From Gammaproteobacteria bacterium RIFCSPHIGHO2_12_FULL_38_11 (GTDB lineage Bacteria; Pseudomonadota; Gammaproteobacteria; Coxiellales; Coxiellaceae), in contig MGXX01000048.1 of the NCBI GenBank assembly GCA_001801515.1, positions 1 through 22,206 on the forward strand: 22,206 nucleotides of DNA, read 5' to 3'. A program made the position numbers and the translations under genes. The first letter of the stretch is position 1. Each line of letters opens with the position of its first letter. The notes below the pieces were generated by a model that was not told where the DNA came from, made no database searches, and saw nothing but the letters and a program-made list of their open reading frames with translations. Of this stretch, positions 15,043-22,206 are shown piece by piece.

Positions 15043-15939
15043 GTGAATAGCATTGGAAAATTTTTATTGGTGAAAGAGCGAAACGCAATTATTACTGCGT
15101 TTATATGCGCTCTGTTGTCCGTATTTAATTTCCCAACGGGTATTATTGCGGTCATTATTGTGGGGTTGATTACCTTACAAAGGGGCCCCAAATCTGGCTT
15201 GTGGTTGTTAGCGTGGATTGCGTTGCCCCCCATTGCATTATTTGCATTGCGTAGAGTTGGCTTATTTGATGTATTGTTGTTTCGATGTATTTTTATGTGG
15301 GTTTTTGCAGTTGTACTGCGCCGTTTTCACGCGTGGGGCTTGCTGTTAGAAGGCATTGCTTTGTTTGGTGTGGTATTGATTATTTTGCTCCATCTGGCTT
15401 TTCCAAATTTGCAAGCATGGTGGAAAACAGAATTATTGGCTTACATCAACCCGCTGGTATTGGAAGCACATTCACATATTAAACTAACTGCCGCGCAACT
15501 AACCGCTTTTTTAGTGCCGATGGCAACGGGGATAGTTTTTTTTTATGCTACAGGAACATTGATATTGCAGCTGATTATTGCGCGTTTTTGGCAATATTCG
15601 TTGTTTAATCCAGGTGCTTTTGCAAAAGAATTTATACAAATTCGCGTTAGCATAATCTCCCTTGTATTAGTGCTGTTTTTATTGGTTTTTGCATTATTTA
15701 AAAAATCAATGGTAATAGATGCATTTCCATCAGCTTTACTGCCTTTTTTTATTGCAGGTTTGAGTTTAATGCATTTTTTCGCACAACAAAAAAAGCATTT
15801 GATTTATGTTTTGATTTTAATGTATTTGGGTTTATTTTTTCTGCCTGCGATTGTAGTATCGGTTTTAAGCCTGTTTGCTTTTACGGATGTGTTTTTTGGT
15901 TTTAGAAAATGGGGTTTGAGTGTTGCTGATCATCATTGA
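15043..15939 (+). CDS. DUF2232 (YybS-like) integral membrane protein
   Basis: A 298-aa inner-membrane protein with about eight predicted hydrophobic helices, the first covering roughly 16-44 and the last three lying after residue 200. It starts with GTG 13 nt after rpsR and is followed 30 nt later by rplI. This place inside the S6-S18-L9 operon is typical of DUF2232 proteins in gammaproteobacteria, and the identification rests on topology and this conserved position more than on motifs. No enzymatic function is known. Only a weak ribosome binding site is visible, so coupling to rpsR translation is likely. Confidence 0.75.
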   Translation: MNSIGKFLLVKERNAIITAFICALLSVFNFPTGIIAVIIVGLITLQRGPKSGLWLLAWIALPPIALFALRRVGLFDVLLFRCIFMWVFAVVLRRFHAWGLLLEGIALFGVVLIILLHLAFPNLQAWWKTELLAYINPLVLEAHSHIKLTAAQLTAFLVPMATGIVFFYATGTLILQLIIARFWQYSLFNPGAFAKEFIQIRVSIISLVLVLFLLVFALFKKSMVIDAFPSALLPFFIAGLSLMHFFAQQKKHLIYVLILMYLGLFFLPAIVVSVLSLFAFTDVFFGFRKWGLSVADHH

Positions 15940-15969
15940 TCGCTTTTTTATTTTTGACTGGAGTATTTT

Positions 15970-16425
15970 ATGAAGGTAATTTTACAAGAACGGGTAATTA
16001 ATTTAGGCAATGTGGGTGATCAAGTGAATGTAAAAGCGGGTTATGCGCGTAATTTTTTACTACCACGCAGTAAAGCGCTTCAGGCAACAGCGAATAATGT
16101 TTTGGCATTTGAAAAACGCCGTGCAGAATTAGAAAAAATTGCGGCGGAAATATTTGCGGCAGCACAAGCGCGCGCAGCTTCATTCGAGGGACATACTGTC
16201 ACAATAACAGCAGAAGCAAGTGATGAAGGAAAGTTATTCGGTTCAATCGGACCACGCGATATTGCTAAACTGGTCACCGATTCTGGAAAGGGATTGGAAA
16301 AAAGCGAAGTTGAAATGCCTGAAGGACCTATTCGTGCGTTGGGTGAATATAGTATCAATGTGCATTTTCATAGTGAAGTCAGTGCTAAAATAAAGGTTAT
16401 TGTGAATACTGAGGCGAAGCAGTAA
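15970..16425 (+). CDS. rplI: 50S ribosomal protein L9
   Basis: The 151-aa protein has the L9 N-terminal RNA-binding domain (MKVILQERVINLGNVGDQV, then GYARNFLLPRSKA), the long connecting helix (about 47-75, rich in Glu and Ala) and the C-terminal domain with SDEGKLFGSIGPRDIA and the final ALGEYSINVHFHSEV. It binds domain V of 23S rRNA near the L1 stalk. TGGAG lies about 8 nt before the ATG. It closes the ribosomal part of the operon; dnaB starts 90 nt downstream. Confidence 0.97.
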   Translation: MKVILQERVINLGNVGDQVNVKAGYARNFLLPRSKALQATANNVLAFEKRRAELEKIAAEIFAAAQARAASFEGHTVTITAEASDEGKLFGSIGPRDIAKLVTDSGKGLEKSEVEMPEGPIRALGEYSINVHFHSEVSAKIKVIVNTEAKQ

Positions 16426-16515
16426 TTGGAAATGAGGGATATCGGGGATCAGTATAAAATTATTGTGGATTAAAAATTAAATTACAACACTGATTCTCTC
16501 TAAATGGAGTACACA

Positions 16516-17916
16516 ATGATGAATACTACCTTAGAAAAATCACCGATGCTCAGAAATCCAGCCAAGGTACCGCCCCATTCTGTTGATGCGGAACAGTCAG
16601 TTTTGGGTGCCTTGATGCTGGATCATCGCACATGGGATCAAGTTGCTGACCGCATTGTTGTTGATGATTTTTATCGTGGAGATCATCGTGCTATTTTCGA
16701 TGCGATCCTAAAATTAATTTCCCGCAATCAACCTTTTGATGTCCTTACTATTGCTGAAGCCTTAAAATCTGAAAATAAACTTTCTCTGTTGACTGAAGGT
16801 GAAGCCTATCTTTATGAATTGGCGCAAAACACGCCGTCTGCTGCAAATATTGTTGCTTATGCTGATATCGTGCGCGAGCGTTCTATCCTTCGCCAATTAA
16901 TTTCTGTCGGCACCAATGTGACAGATAGCGTATTCAATCCTGATGGCCGCGATTCGCAAGCATTGTTGGACCATGCTGAGCGCTTGGTCTACAAAATTTC
17001 AGAGCATCAACAACGTGGCGCAGGTCCTATTGCTATTGCAGATTTGTTATCAAAAGCCAATGACCGCCTGCTTCTCTTGCAAGAAACTAAGGGAGCGTTA
17101 ACAGGTGTTTCAACAGGGTTTGCTGATTTTGATAAAATGACCTCAGGTTTGCAAGCAGGTGATATGGTTGTTATTGCGGGTCGCCCTTCCATGGGTAAAA
17201 CCAGCTTTGCGATGAATATCGCTGAATTTGCAGCGCTTAAACAAGAAAAACCAGTAATGGTGTTTAGTTTGGAAATGCCAGCGGAACAATTGGCATTGCG
17301 TATGATTTCCTCTTTAGGGCGTATTGATCAACACAAAGTACGTACAGGTCAATTAACTGATGCTGACTGGCCACGCGTGACTTCTGCTGTCTCCATGTTA
17401 TCTGAATCAAAACTTTATGTTGATGACACTGGTGGACTGTCCCCTTTGGAACTGCGTACGCGTGCACGACGTGTCGCGCGTAAACACGGTGGATTAAGTT
17501 TAATTGTCATTGATTATTTACAATTAATGACGAGCTCAGGCTCACGTGAAAATCGTACCAATGAAATTTCGGAAATATCGCGCGCATTAAAAGGCATTGC
17601 CAAAGAATTTAATGTCCCTGTGATTGCTTTGTCACAATTAAACCGTGGATTAGAGCAACGTACCGATAAAAGACCGGTGATGTCTGATTTGCGTGAATCA
17701 GGTGCGATTGAACAAGATGCAGATGTCATTGCTTTTATTTATCGCGACGAAGTTTATAACGAAGATAGCCCCCATAAGGGCAGTGCAGAAATTATTATTC
17801 GTAAACAACGTAATGGACCGATCGGTGATTTTCGCCTGACATTTCTTGGTCAATATACCCGTTTTGAAAATTATGCATCACAGCATGTGGGTGATGATTA
17901 TGGTGAATTAAGATGA
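16516..17916 (+). CDS. dnaB: Replicative DNA helicase DnaB
   Basis: The product is the hexameric helicase that unwinds DNA at the replication fork and recruits primase. It has an N-terminal helical domain (HSVDAEQSVLGALML, about 25-39 of the long frame), then the RecA-like motor with Walker A GRPSMGKTS, SLEMPAEQLALR, Walker B LIVIDYLQLM, the ALSQLNRGLEQR segment and SDLRESGAIEQDADV. Length (466 aa) is normal and there is no intein. GGAG at 16506-16509 lies 6 nt before the ATG at 16516, which I chose over the in-frame ATG at 16504 that overlaps it. It follows rplI in the usual order and overlaps sdhE by 4 bp. Confidence 0.97.
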   Translation: MMNTTLEKSPMLRNPAKVPPHSVDAEQSVLGALMLDHRTWDQVADRIVVDDFYRGDHRAIFDAILKLISRNQPFDVLTIAEALKSENKLSLLTEGEAYLYELAQNTPSAANIVAYADIVRERSILRQLISVGTNVTDSVFNPDGRDSQALLDHAERLVYKISEHQQRGAGPIAIADLLSKANDRLLLLQETKGALTGVSTGFADFDKMTSGLQAGDMVVIAGRPSMGKTSFAMNIAEFAALKQEKPVMVFSLEMPAEQLALRMISSLGRIDQHKVRTGQLTDADWPRVTSAVSMLSESKLYVDDTGGLSPLELRTRARRVARKHGGLSLIVIDYLQLMTSSGSRENRTNEISEISRALKGIAKEFNVPVIALSQLNRGLEQRTDKRPVMSDLRESGAIEQDADVIAFIYRDEVYNEDSPHKGSAEIIIRKQRNGPIGDFRLTFLGQYTRFENYASQHVGDDYGELR

Positions 17917-18158
17917 GTTATGTTCAGCAACAATGTCGTCGTGGCATGTTGGAACTTGATTTTATTTTTCAACAATTTCTTGATCATCATTATGATGCTT
18001 TACCTGAAGATCAAAAAAAATTATTTTTATCTTTATTGCAAGAAGAAGATCCGACGCTTTATGATTGGCTGGTTACTGGCATTGCTTGCCCGAATACATC
18101 GTTACAAAACATTATAAATAAACTGATAGCCCCGAGCGCAAGCGCATGGAAAGGATAG
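17913..18158 (+). CDS. sdhE: Succinate dehydrogenase flavinylation/assembly factor SdhE
   Basis: This 81-aa helical protein carries the defining RGxxE motif as RRGMLELDFIF (R10, G11, E14), followed by the conserved LFLSLLQEEDPTLYDWL. SdhE promotes covalent attachment of FAD to SdhA and to fumarate reductase. The ATGA overlap with the dnaB stop implies translational coupling, an unusual partner: in many gammaproteobacteria sdhE sits elsewhere, often next to a cptA-type gene. The last 12 residues (about 70-81) are poorly conserved. Confidence 0.9.
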   Translation: MSYVQQQCRRGMLELDFIFQQFLDHHYDALPEDQKKLFLSLLQEEDPTLYDWLVTGIACPNTSLQNIINKLIAPSASAWKG

Positions 18159-18170
18159 GGCAATTTAATT

Positions 18171-20105
18171 ATGATACGTAGATTCATTGGCAGACCGCTA
18201 GACCCTTTTAAAGCAGACTTATTTAAAAAAACAGCCTTGATTTCTTTTTTTGCGTGGATTGGATTAGGTGCAGATGCACTTTCTTCCTCTTGTTATGGTC
18301 CAGAACAATCGTATCGTGCATTGGGCCAGTACCCCTATTTAACTTTATTTGTCGTAATGGGTACGATCATTTCTATTTTTGTTATTGCATTGAGTTACAA
18401 CCAGGTTGTTGAATTATTTCCCAGTGGTGGTGGTGGATATAAAGTGGCGAGTCAATTATTGGGGCCAATGGCGGGCATTATTTCAGGCTCTGCATTAATT
18501 ATCGACTATATTTTAACGATTGCCATTTCAACGGCCAGTGGTGTGCAGGCTTTATATAGTTTTTTTCCAGTCAATTTACAATTCACTGAATTGCCGATGG
18601 AATTTTCAGTCATCATTCTTTTTATTTTTTTAAATCTTCGTGGTATGAAAGAATCGATTCGTGTTGTTATGCCCTTATTTTTGGGATTTGTCTTCACTAC
18701 GCTCGCTTTAATTATTTATGGTATTGCTATGCATAGTCAGTCGATGTCGCAGGTAATGCATCAGTCATTTCATCAAGCGCATGAACTATCCAGTCATATC
18801 GGACCGCTATTAATGCTTGCTTTTATTTTACATGCCTATTCATTAGGGAGTGGTACTTATACTGGTATCGAAGCTGTTTCCAATAATGTCAATAAACTGG
18901 TGGAGCCGCGTGTTAAAACAGGAAAGATGACGATGTTGTATATGGCGACTTCACTTGCTGTGGTTGCTGGGGGTATTACTTTATTGTATATGTTGTATCA
19001 CGTCTCACCTGTAAAGGGGCAAACATTAAACTATGTTGTATTTTCTGATATTTTAGGCCATTCAAAATCAGCTCACATGGGCGTTGTTATTACTATGATA
19101 TTTGAAGCGGGTATTTTATTTGTTGCTGCCAATACGGGTTTTTTAGCAGGTCCAACAGTGTTGGCAAATATGGCTGCTGATACTTGGTTGCCGAGGCGTT
19201 TTCAATTATTATCAAGTCGTTTGGTCAATAGCCAGGGTATTATTTTTTATGGTGTTGCGGCATTAATTATTTTATTACTCAGCGGTGGTAATGTCGGCTG
19301 GCTTGTCGTTTTATATAGTATTAACGTATTTATCACATTTAGTTTAACAACACTCGGCATGTTTTCCCATTGGTTGAGTAATCGTAAAAATACGCTAGAT
19401 TGGTGGATAAAATGTGCGATGTCATTATTGGGATTTATTGTCACCTCGTTTGTATTGTGTGTTGTGCTCGTCAGTAAATTCTTTGAGGGCGGTTACGTGA
19501 CGATTATGGTTACCTGTGTTGTTATTTCTTTTTGTTATTTTGTTAGAAGACATTATCGTTGGGTTGGCAGAGAATTGCGCGAACGGCATCGTGGATTGGT
19601 ATTGCCGCTCAATGATATTGACCTTGTTGAAAATGAACTTGATTTTGAGAAAAGAACCGCGATTTTATTTATCACTGATAAAATTACCGGCATGCACTCT
19701 TTACAATGGATTTTGAAAAATTTCCCCTCTAATTTTACGAATTTTATTTTTGTTGGCGTGGGGCAGGTTGATATTAAGAGTTTTAGTGGAAAGCGCGCAT
19801 TAAAACGAATGACGAAAGAAGTGAACGAGCGTTTGGATTATTTTGTTATGTATTGCCAGCAAAAAAATTTATTGGCAACGCGTTTTTCTGATTTTGGCAG
19901 TGATGTCGTTGAAAATTTAGTGACACTTTGTCAAACAACAGGAAAAAAGTTCCCCAATCATATGTTTTTTGCCAGTCAAATGAGTTTTCAAAAAGACACT
20001 TGGTTTAAACGTTTTTTACATAATGGTATGACGTATATTCTTGAACGTAAATTACATGCCTTGGGCGATGAAATATTATTATTGCCGTTCCACTTGACGT
20101 TTTAA
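18171..20105 (+). CDS. KimA-like APC-superfamily permease, probable potassium importer
   Basis: The 644-aa protein has about twelve hydrophobic helices (20-460) and a soluble C-terminal domain (about 465-644), the layout of Bacillus subtilis KimA. GADALSSSCYG (33-43) supplies D35 and Y42, and IDYILTIAIS (111-120) supplies D112, Y113, T116 and S120. Their relative spacing matches the K+-site residues I recall for KimA (D36/Y43 and D117/Y118/T121/S125). A glycine-rich SGGGGYKVASQ loop (85-95) and the GSGTYTGIEAVSNNV segment also fit. An amino acid permease is the alternative reading, less likely because of the long cytosolic tail. It begins 12 nt after sdhE and may be cotranscribed with dnaB. 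Its end overlaps the convergent MFS gene by 27 bp. Confidence 0.75.
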   Translation: MIRRFIGRPLDPFKADLFKKTALISFFAWIGLGADALSSSCYGPEQSYRALGQYPYLTLFVVMGTIISIFVIALSYNQVVELFPSGGGGYKVASQLLGPMAGIISGSALIIDYILTIAISTASGVQALYSFFPVNLQFTELPMEFSVIILFIFLNLRGMKESIRVVMPLFLGFVFTTLALIIYGIAMHSQSMSQVMHQSFHQAHELSSHIGPLLMLAFILHAYSLGSGTYTGIEAVSNNVNKLVEPRVKTGKMTMLYMATSLAVVAGGITLLYMLYHVSPVKGQTLNYVVFSDILGHSKSAHMGVVITMIFEAGILFVAANTGFLAGPTVLANMAADTWLPRRFQLLSSRLVNSQGIIFYGVAALIILLLSGGNVGWLVVLYSINVFITFSLTTLGMFSHWLSNRKNTLDWWIKCAMSLLGFIVTSFVLCVVLVSKFFEGGYVTIMVTCVVISFCYFVRRHYRWVGRELRERHRGLVLPLNDIDLVENELDFEKRTAILFITDKITGMHSLQWILKNFPSNFTNFIFVGVGQVDIKSFSGKRALKRMTKEVNERLDYFVMYCQQKNLLATRFSDFGSDVVENLVTLCQTTGKKFPNHMFFASQMSFQKDTWFKRFLHNGMTYILERKLHALGDEILLLPFHLTF

Positions 20106-21302
20106 TGCAGTTTCTGTAATGCCAAACACCGCCATCAAAAATCCAAGTAAATAAGCAATTAAAACGATTGATAATGATAAACGGTAATTGCCTGTTTCAT
20201 TGAGCAGCCATCCAACAAATGGCTGAAATAATGCACCAGAAATAACGACAGCCATATTATTAAATGCGATAGCCGAAGCGGCTACGCTGCGGTGATTGTT
20301 TTCTTTTACAACCGTGAAACTCAATGCTTGTCCAGAACAGGCAGCGCCCGCTAAGAATAATAGCGCTGCAAGCATTAGCCCTTTTAGTTTAAAAAATAAA
20401 ATAATAGAAAAACAAAATAAGCCTAAACCAGCAGATAAGATTAAAAATAATTTTCGGTTATGCGCACGTGTTGATAAAAACCCGAGTAATGGGCTGGCAA
20501 TCGCTAAACCAATCCACATTAAGGAGCAAAAAAATGCGGCATTGGCTGCTGACAAGTGATCAATGTTTTTTAAAAAGGGTACACCCCAGAGTGAGGTAAA
20601 AGCCGACATCGGCGCCCACAATAAGCAGGCATAAATAGCAACAAACCAAGTTTGTTTATTGCGCAAAATGGCTTTTATATTAATATTGTTATTTAAAAGG
20701 GTGTGAGTATCTATTCTTTTATAGTGTAAAAAATAAAAAACCAATGTGGCGATTACAGTACCTATTATGGCAAATACAAATAATGTGTTTCTCCAGCCTA
20801 GGGTAGTTACCAAAAAGTGCACTGGCAATTGTCCTGACATAGCACCCAGCGCCGCCAACATTTGCGTCATGCCTGTCATCACTGCAAAATGGCGCGATGA
20901 AAATAAATCAGCAGTTACAACCAAAACAGAAACAAAAGCAAAGGCAGAACCAAAACCCATTAACAAGCGCGCAAAACAAGCCATTAACATAGTCGAAGCA
21001 CTTCCCAATAAAACGCAGCCAAGCACACAAGTCAGGATGGCAGAAACCATCACAAAGCGGGGATTAAAACGATCAAGCAAAATACCAGAGGGAATTTGCA
21101 TCGCAGTATAACTGTAAAAATAGCAGCCAGACATGATGCCTAATCCAAAGACGCTCATCTGTAAATGCTGCATTAATTGCGTTGTCATCACGCTGGGAGA
21201 TACTTGAACTGCCATTTCAAATATCAAAAAAGCTGAAGCAATAAAATAAAGCGTCAGTGATTTTTTAACAGAAAATTGTTGATTGCTTGTTTGTGGTTTC
21301 AT
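20079..21302 (-). CDS. MFS transporter
   Basis: A 407-aa protein with twelve predicted membrane helices and a hydrophilic central loop (about 200-215). The motif-A-like GILLDRFNPRF lies between helices 2 and 3 (about 72-82), and RLLMGFGSAFAF in helix 4 (about 112-123) resembles the MFS motif of sugar and organic-anion carriers. Similar transporters are numerous in Legionella and Coxiella, where several import amino acids or nucleosides from the host; the substrate here cannot be told. GAGGT lies 4 nt before the ATG. It follows relA by 39 nt on the same strand, so the two may share a transcript. Its tail overlaps the convergent permease gene. Confidence 0.85.
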   Translation of the reverse strand: MKPQTSNQQFSVKKSLTLYFIASAFLIFEMAVQVSPSVMTTQLMQHLQMSVFGLGIMSGCYFYSYTAMQIPSGILLDRFNPRFVMVSAILTCVLGCVLLGSASTMLMACFARLLMGFGSAFAFVSVLVVTADLFSSRHFAVMTGMTQMLAALGAMSGQLPVHFLVTTLGWRNTLFVFAIIGTVIATLVFYFLHYKRIDTHTLLNNNINIKAILRNKQTWFVAIYACLLWAPMSAFTSLWGVPFLKNIDHLSAANAAFFCSLMWIGLAIASPLLGFLSTRAHNRKLFLILSAGLGLFCFSIILFFKLKGLMLAALLFLAGAACSGQALSFTVVKENNHRSVAASAIAFNNMAVVISGALFQPFVGWLLNETGNYRLSLSIVLIAYLLGFLMAVFGITETALKRQVERQ

Positions 21303-21341
21303 GCTTACCTCTTGTTATTTGCATATTGTGGCGTACTAGGA

Positions 21342-22206
21342 TTACTTCCGCACAACTGCAATCACCCCACGCACCTGTTTAAGCTTTTTAAACAGTTCAT
21401 CTAATATTATTAAATTATTTACTTGAAGTGTTAACTCAAGTGTAACGGTATTGTTTTCAGTGTGCGCATGCGATTGTACCGCTAAAATAGATAAATTTTG
21501 TTGTGTTATAACACCTGAAATATCGTGTAATAATCCATGCTGATCATCAGCATGAATGGATAAAGTAACGCGATAATTTTTTTTCTCAGTATTTTCCCAG
21601 GTAATATCGATTAAACGTTCCGGTCTTTTTTGAATCATGTCTTGAATATTGCAACAATATTTCTGATGAACGGTAATACCATGGCCTTGTGTAATATAAC
21701 CAATAATGACATCGCCCGGAATGGGATGACAGCAATGTGCAATTTGCGTCAATAAATGTTTTGATCCTTGAACGGAAAATTCATTACCAAAAGATTTATT
21801 TTTTAATTTGTCTTTTTCTGTAATAATAATATCGTTTTTGGGTTTATGAATTAACGTTAATTTATTTAAAATAACGGGTAGTTTTATTTCGCCTGCACCC
21901 AGTGCTACAAATAGCGCGTCAGTATTTTTTAAATTGAATTGCTCATGCATTTTATTGATGTCTGATTTTTGCAACCCCTTTTGTTGATATGCTTTTTCCC
22001 AAATTAATAAACCTTCAGTTAAATTTTTTGAATAATCTTGTTTTTTAAACCATTGTTTTACTTTTTGTTTCGCATGATTTGTTTTTAAAAATCCAAAATC
22101 AGCGCGCAACCAGTCGCGACTGGGGTTGTTTTCTTTTGTGGTTAAAATATCAATGTGATCACCTGTTTTTAAGCGATAGGTTAACGGTACTAAAACAGTA
22201 TTTATT
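21342..22206 (-). CDS. relA: GTP pyrophosphokinase RelA, C-terminal part (5' end beyond window)
   Basis: The visible 287 residues are the regulatory half of a long RSH protein. They begin in the TGS domain (VPLTYRLKTGDHIDILTTK), continue with NPSRDWLRADFGFLKT and a helical region, then the zinc-finger/CC domain with IAHCCHPIPGDVIIGYITQG and VHQKYCCNI, and end with an ACT domain (about 210-287). The NPSRDWL and KQDYSKN wording is that of RelA rather than SpoT. RelA makes (p)ppGpp on stalled ribosomes carrying uncharged tRNA; in Legionella this signals starvation and the transmissive phase. The catalytic part is outside the window, so its activity cannot be judged. The frame is open to the right edge. 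Confidence 0.92.
   Translation of the reverse strand, partial: INTVLVPLTYRLKTGDHIDILTTKENNPSRDWLRADFGFLKTNHAKQKVKQWFKKQDYSKNLTEGLLIWEKAYQQKGLQKSDINKMHEQFNLKNTDALFVALGAGEIKLPVILNKLTLIHKPKNDIIITEKDKLKNKSFGNEFSVQGSKHLLTQIAHCCHPIPGDVIIGYITQGHGITVHQKYCCNIQDMIQKRPERLIDITWENTEKKNYRVTLSIHADDQHGLLHDISGVITQQNLSILAVQSHAHTENNTVTLELTLQVNNLIILDELFKKLKQVRGVIAVVRK

Noticed and set aside
15015..15233. 72-codon minus-strand frame at the start of the DUF2232 gene
   Set aside because: Antisense shadow with no ribosome binding site inside a conserved operon.

Overview
The window looks like chromosome from an AT-rich, host-associated gammaproteobacterium of the Legionellales type (Coxiella, Legionella, Rickettsiella, Aquicella or Berkiella relatives). 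Three things point there: an rpsF-rpsR-DUF2232-rplI-dnaB operon and a gammaproteobacterial-type RelA; a small CsrA; and two effector-like genes of eukaryotic flavour, a U-box protein and a giant LRR/transglutaminase-like/AAA+ protein. The species cannot be fixed from the sequence, and no secretion-system gene lies in the window.

Layout. Positions 1-4168 are accessory: 46-bp tandem repeats at the left edge, a class IV aminotransferase on the minus strand, a 525-codon U-box gene, then about 1.1 kb without an intact gene. That gap holds further copies of the same repeat in both orientations and a decayed coding fragment. A perfect 78-bp direct repeat (93-170 and 3298-3375) brackets the aminotransferase and U-box genes. 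Positions 4169-10372 carry csrA, a conserved 94-aa unknown gene and the 1866-codon giant gene. From 10360 on the content is housekeeping: udk (-), asd (+), nadE with an overlapping Mth938-like gene (-), rpsF-rpsR-DUF2232-rplI (+), dnaB-sdhE-kimA-like permease (+), then an MFS transporter and the 3' part of relA (-), which runs off the right edge.

How the parts fit. The U-box and giant genes are preceded by the same promoter layout, TTTAAG-N5-YTTAAY-N10-TAYAAT, with identical spacing. The paired TTAA blocks with an 11-bp period resemble the PmrA box known from Legionella and Coxiella effector promoters, so the two genes may be co-regulated although 3.3 kb apart. This shared promoter, the giant protein's unusual domain set and the repeat-bracketed cassette are the most interesting observations. 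The right half is conventional, apart from short tail-to-tail gene overlaps and a CTGACA-repeat hairpin between udk and asd.
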